DNA of 6,203 nucleotides from an uncultured Muribaculaceae bacterium (lineage in GTDB: Bacteria; Bacteroidota; Bacteroidia; Bacteroidales; Muribaculaceae). Every line of letters begins with the position of its first letter. The first letter of the stretch is position 1. Of this stretch, positions 4,054-6,203 are shown in pieces. The notes under the pieces were generated by a model. The model was given only the letters and a program-made list of their open reading frames with translations, made no database searches and was not told the origin of the DNA. Both the position numbers and the translations under genes were made by a program. Where the stretch lies: assembly GCA_947177435.1 (NCBI GenBank), contig CAMWUM010000119.1, forward strand, positions 1 to 6,203, in the 5' to 3' direction.

Positions 4054-6203
4054 TTACTTGTATAGTTTGATAGTATTTTGGGCAGGATTACGCCAGGTGC
4101 CCTTGATTAATTTTGGTGGTGCGGTCTTTTCCAAAAGCGAATTCTTATCTGACGTTCTAGATGGAACTTTCGCCGGTCTAATGTTGTTTTTATCAAATTG
4201 ATAGAACGTTTCATAATCGTATGACCATCCGTTGCCCTCTGACTGGGTCATGATGCGTTTATATATGATTTCACGCGAGGGTGCGTTAAACCCACAATCA
4301 TTGTATCTCATCATGCTGTTTTCTGACGGACGATAGCAGCCGAACCAATAAGTGTAAGCGCCTTCGAACACTCCAAGCCCTTCTGCTGCATACCTCTTAT
4401 CTGCCAGTAATTTCGACCATTTCACCTTAGATGGTTCAGAAACGATATCAACATTCAAATACCATCCCTTCTGCTGGCAATATAAGAGATAATTTTTTTC
4501 GTCGTCGTCAATATTCGAATAATATTCTACGTATTCGTCAGCAAGCTTGCCGTAAGCGTGACCGCAAAGTTCGTGCACAAATACGTCGTCATTATCTTCA
4601 AACAGCATCGCGAATGCGCTGTTGTCTTCAAACATAGATGTAAATGATCTTGATAATTTTTCGCCATAGAGCGTATTGAAGAATACGGCAACGATTGGCT
4701 CCTCGCTTATGGGTGCTCGGCTGACATAACTTGCTATTTTGTCAAGATCGATATACGATGTGCCATTATCTGAATCGAAGACGTGGCTTGATCCGCCGCC
4801 CCATTCATTGTTGGCTGAAACGGTCTTGATGGCATAAACATTGAAGCGGTCTCGCAGTGATTTGTAAGGTTCATAAGTAAATAGAGCCTCACATTTTTGC
4901 ATCATTAATTGTTCAAATCGACCTCCGGGTACCATCTCAGTATCTACGAATCCTGTACCGGTAAACACGATGTCGATGCCTTTGCCCAGACTTGCACGTT
5001 GGAGTGTTATTACTTTTCCATCCTCTGAGTAGTCAGACGATGTATAGTAATCGTTTGGTAAAGGATTGTACTCTTCGTCACCGAAAAGGTGGGCAATGTA
5101 CGTTGCCAGCTCCTCGTCTGTGTAATAAAAGGGAAATTGATTGAATGTTAGGTTGTTAGGGCATTCAGGCCTGTACGTACCCTTATATAAACCCTGATTG
5201 TCAATTATGGCGGCGTGATAGTTTATGTTCCAAAAGTTCATCAAAGACATGGGAAATCCGATTTGTGGACTTCCTGTATCCCACGTGTCCTTGCTATGGC
5301 CTTCATATTTATTAGGATCTATATAGACAGCGTAGTCTCCGATAATTTCTTTAGCCATGGAAAATTCATCTTCTACCCCAAAATCCTCTCCTCCAGTAAT
5401 AATCAGCTGCATGCCGCGATTTTTGAATGTTCTGGCCAGTTGTCTTATGTCATACCAAAAACTGGTCGAGAATGATTTTGGACGAACAGACAATATCACA
5501 GTGTAGACGTGATTTTTGTAGCACTCTCCAAGGTCGAAGATAGAACCATCCTCCAGAATCATTCTGTCAGTACTCCACTTGATAGGTACGGGATCGAAGC
5601 CATATCCTTCCTGCTGTTCGAGTGAAGAGAAAATAACAGGAAAACGGGGATGATTTAGAATGACATCGGGTATGCGTCCTGTCAGACGGTTGCCTCGGAG
5701 CACCTCTGAATCTCTTGCGACACCTTCCAACCAAAGACCTTTTCTTTCCGGTAAGAAATTATCGAGAAAGTTGACCCAGCTTTCGGGAATATTCCCTGTA
5801 AAGTTATTTTCTCTTAGAGAAATACCTTCTGTGCCGGGAGCGACCTCCGGAAGTGGTCCTGTAAGATTGTTGTATGAAAGATTGAGTTTAAGGCCTGGCC
5901 TAACAATAGGGAATACGTCGACTAAGTCTCCTTCGATGCCACAATCCATAAAGGAAATGTAATTAAGATATTTCAATGAGGCTAACGCGGCCGGTAATCG
6001 CCCTCTGAGTTTCACACTGTTAAAGACTTCATCTCCTTTGGCATATAAATTATTGGTACAAGCAATCCATTGAAGAAAAGTAAGGTCGCCGATTTCCTCT
6101 GGCAATGGGCCGCCATTGATTTTGCCATCGAAACGCAAATCTGTAACAAAATACGCCTTCTTTCCCGGGTGATTATATGGATCTGAAATCTCTGTATTTA
6201 TAT
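4054..6203 (-). CDS. LRR-containing M64-like metallopeptidase, 5'-partial
   Basis: About 715 codons are visible, and the frame is open to the right edge. A TTG at 6136-6138 is not the start: the 21 upstream codons, ending YFVTDLRF, read as LRR sequence. Residue numbers count that TTG codon as 1. Residues 1-160 hold plant-type leucine-rich repeats with G-x-[LI]-P at 10, 46, 94, 115 and 154 and phrases such as SYNNLTGPLP. Residues 195-350 resemble a thioredoxin fold without its CxxC. Residues about 365-640 resemble peptidase M64: GKGIDIVFTGTGF (385-397), the zinc motif HELCGHAYGKLADEY (522-536), GVFEGAYTYWFGCYRP (589-604) and FNAPSREIIYKRIM (617-630). M64 includes the Clostridium ramosum IgA proteinase, but the substrate here is unknown. 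The protein is probably secreted; its signal peptide would lie outside the window. The gene is more AT-rich than its neighbours. Confidence 0.88.
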   Translation of the reverse strand, partial: INTEISDPYNHPGKKAYFVTDLRFDGKINGGPLPEEIGDLTFLQWIACTNNLYAKGDEVFNSVKLRGRLPAALASLKYLNYISFMDCGIEGDLVDVFPIVRPGLKLNLSYNNLTGPLPEVAPGTEGISLRENNFTGNIPESWVNFLDNFLPERKGLWLEGVARDSEVLRGNRLTGRIPDVILNHPRFPVIFSSLEQQEGYGFDPVPIKWSTDRMILEDGSIFDLGECYKNHVYTVILSVRPKSFSTSFWYDIRQLARTFKNRGMQLIITGGEDFGVEDEFSMAKEIIGDYAVYIDPNKYEGHSKDTWDTGSPQIGFPMSLMNFWNINYHAAIIDNQGLYKGTYRPECPNNLTFNQFPFYYTDEELATYIAHLFGDEEYNPLPNDYYTSSDYSEDGKVITLQRASLGKGIDIVFTGTGFVDTEMVPGGRFEQLMMQKCEALFTYEPYKSLRDRFNVYAIKTVSANNEWGGGSSHVFDSDNGTSYIDLDKIASYVSRAPISEEPIVAVFFNTLYGEKLSRSFTSMFEDNSAFAMLFEDNDDVFVHELCGHAYGKLADEYVEYYSNIDDDEKNYLLYCQQKGWYLNVDIVSEPSKVKWSKLLADKRYAAEGLGVFEGAYTYWFGCYRPSENSMMRYNDCGFNAPSREIIYKRIMTQSEGNGWSYDYETFYQFDKNNIRPAKVPSRTSDKNSLLEKTAPPKLIKGTWRNPAQNTIKLYK

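Noticed and set aside
4054..4120. Type IX secretion C-terminal signal at the peptidase end
   Set aside because: The terminal KGTWRNPAQNTIKLYK is short, and I cannot see the conserved motifs of a T9SS sorting domain.
4054..6203. Calling the peptidase an IgA protease
   Set aside because: The family contains an IgA-cleaving enzyme, but nothing in this sequence shows substrate, and the zinc motif and domain set differ from the simple M64 form.

Overview
The window looks like a complete short contig from a member of the Bacteroidales (phylum Bacteroidota), probably assembled from shotgun or metagenomic short reads. The Bacteroidota signs are two TAnnTTTG-type -7 promoter elements, a unimodular QueF, mostly absent Shine-Dalgarno signals, and a secreted M64-like metallopeptidase with leucine-rich repeats. 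The first 29 bases are not genomic: they match the Illumina Nextera read-1 adapter/mosaic end at 27 of 29 positions. Both outer genes are cut by the contig ends. I cannot name the genus; the housekeeping genes are GC-rich.

Layout. (1) A leftward operon at 30-1925: a family 2 glycosyltransferase resembling polyprenyl-phosphate mannose synthase, followed after one base by dihydroorotase (pyrimidine synthesis), which is cut at its C-terminus. (2) A short divergent promoter region at 1926-2009, with the same decamer TATATTTGCA facing outward on each strand. (3) A rightward operon at 2010-3987: queF and queC, two steps of the 7-deazaguanine (queuosine) pathway, then an exported glycerophosphodiester phosphodiesterase. 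The 92-base queF-queC spacer is unusual. It holds a hairpin across the queF stop, four tandem 8-bp units, and five tandem 9-bp units with no G on the top strand for 58 bases. (4) A perfect 23-bp inverted repeat with a 3-base loop at 3997-4045, between convergent genes. (5) A leftward gene at 4054-6203, running off the right edge, for a large protein with plant-type leucine-rich repeats, a probable redox-dead thioredoxin-like domain, and an M64-type metallopeptidase domain with the zinc motif HELCGH.

How the genes relate. QueC makes preQ0 and QueF reduces it to preQ1, so these two work consecutively. The phosphodiesterase starts 5 bases after queC and is probably co-transcribed, but has no evident biochemical link. 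The glycosyltransferase and dihydroorotase are likewise probably co-transcribed without an obvious shared pathway. The peptidase gene is clearly more AT-rich than everything to its left, and the change falls at the 23-bp hairpin, which suggests a different history for that gene.

The most interesting items are the repeat-filled queF-queC spacer and the LRR/thioredoxin-like/M64 protein with its HExxxH motif. No complete new multi-gene system is visible.
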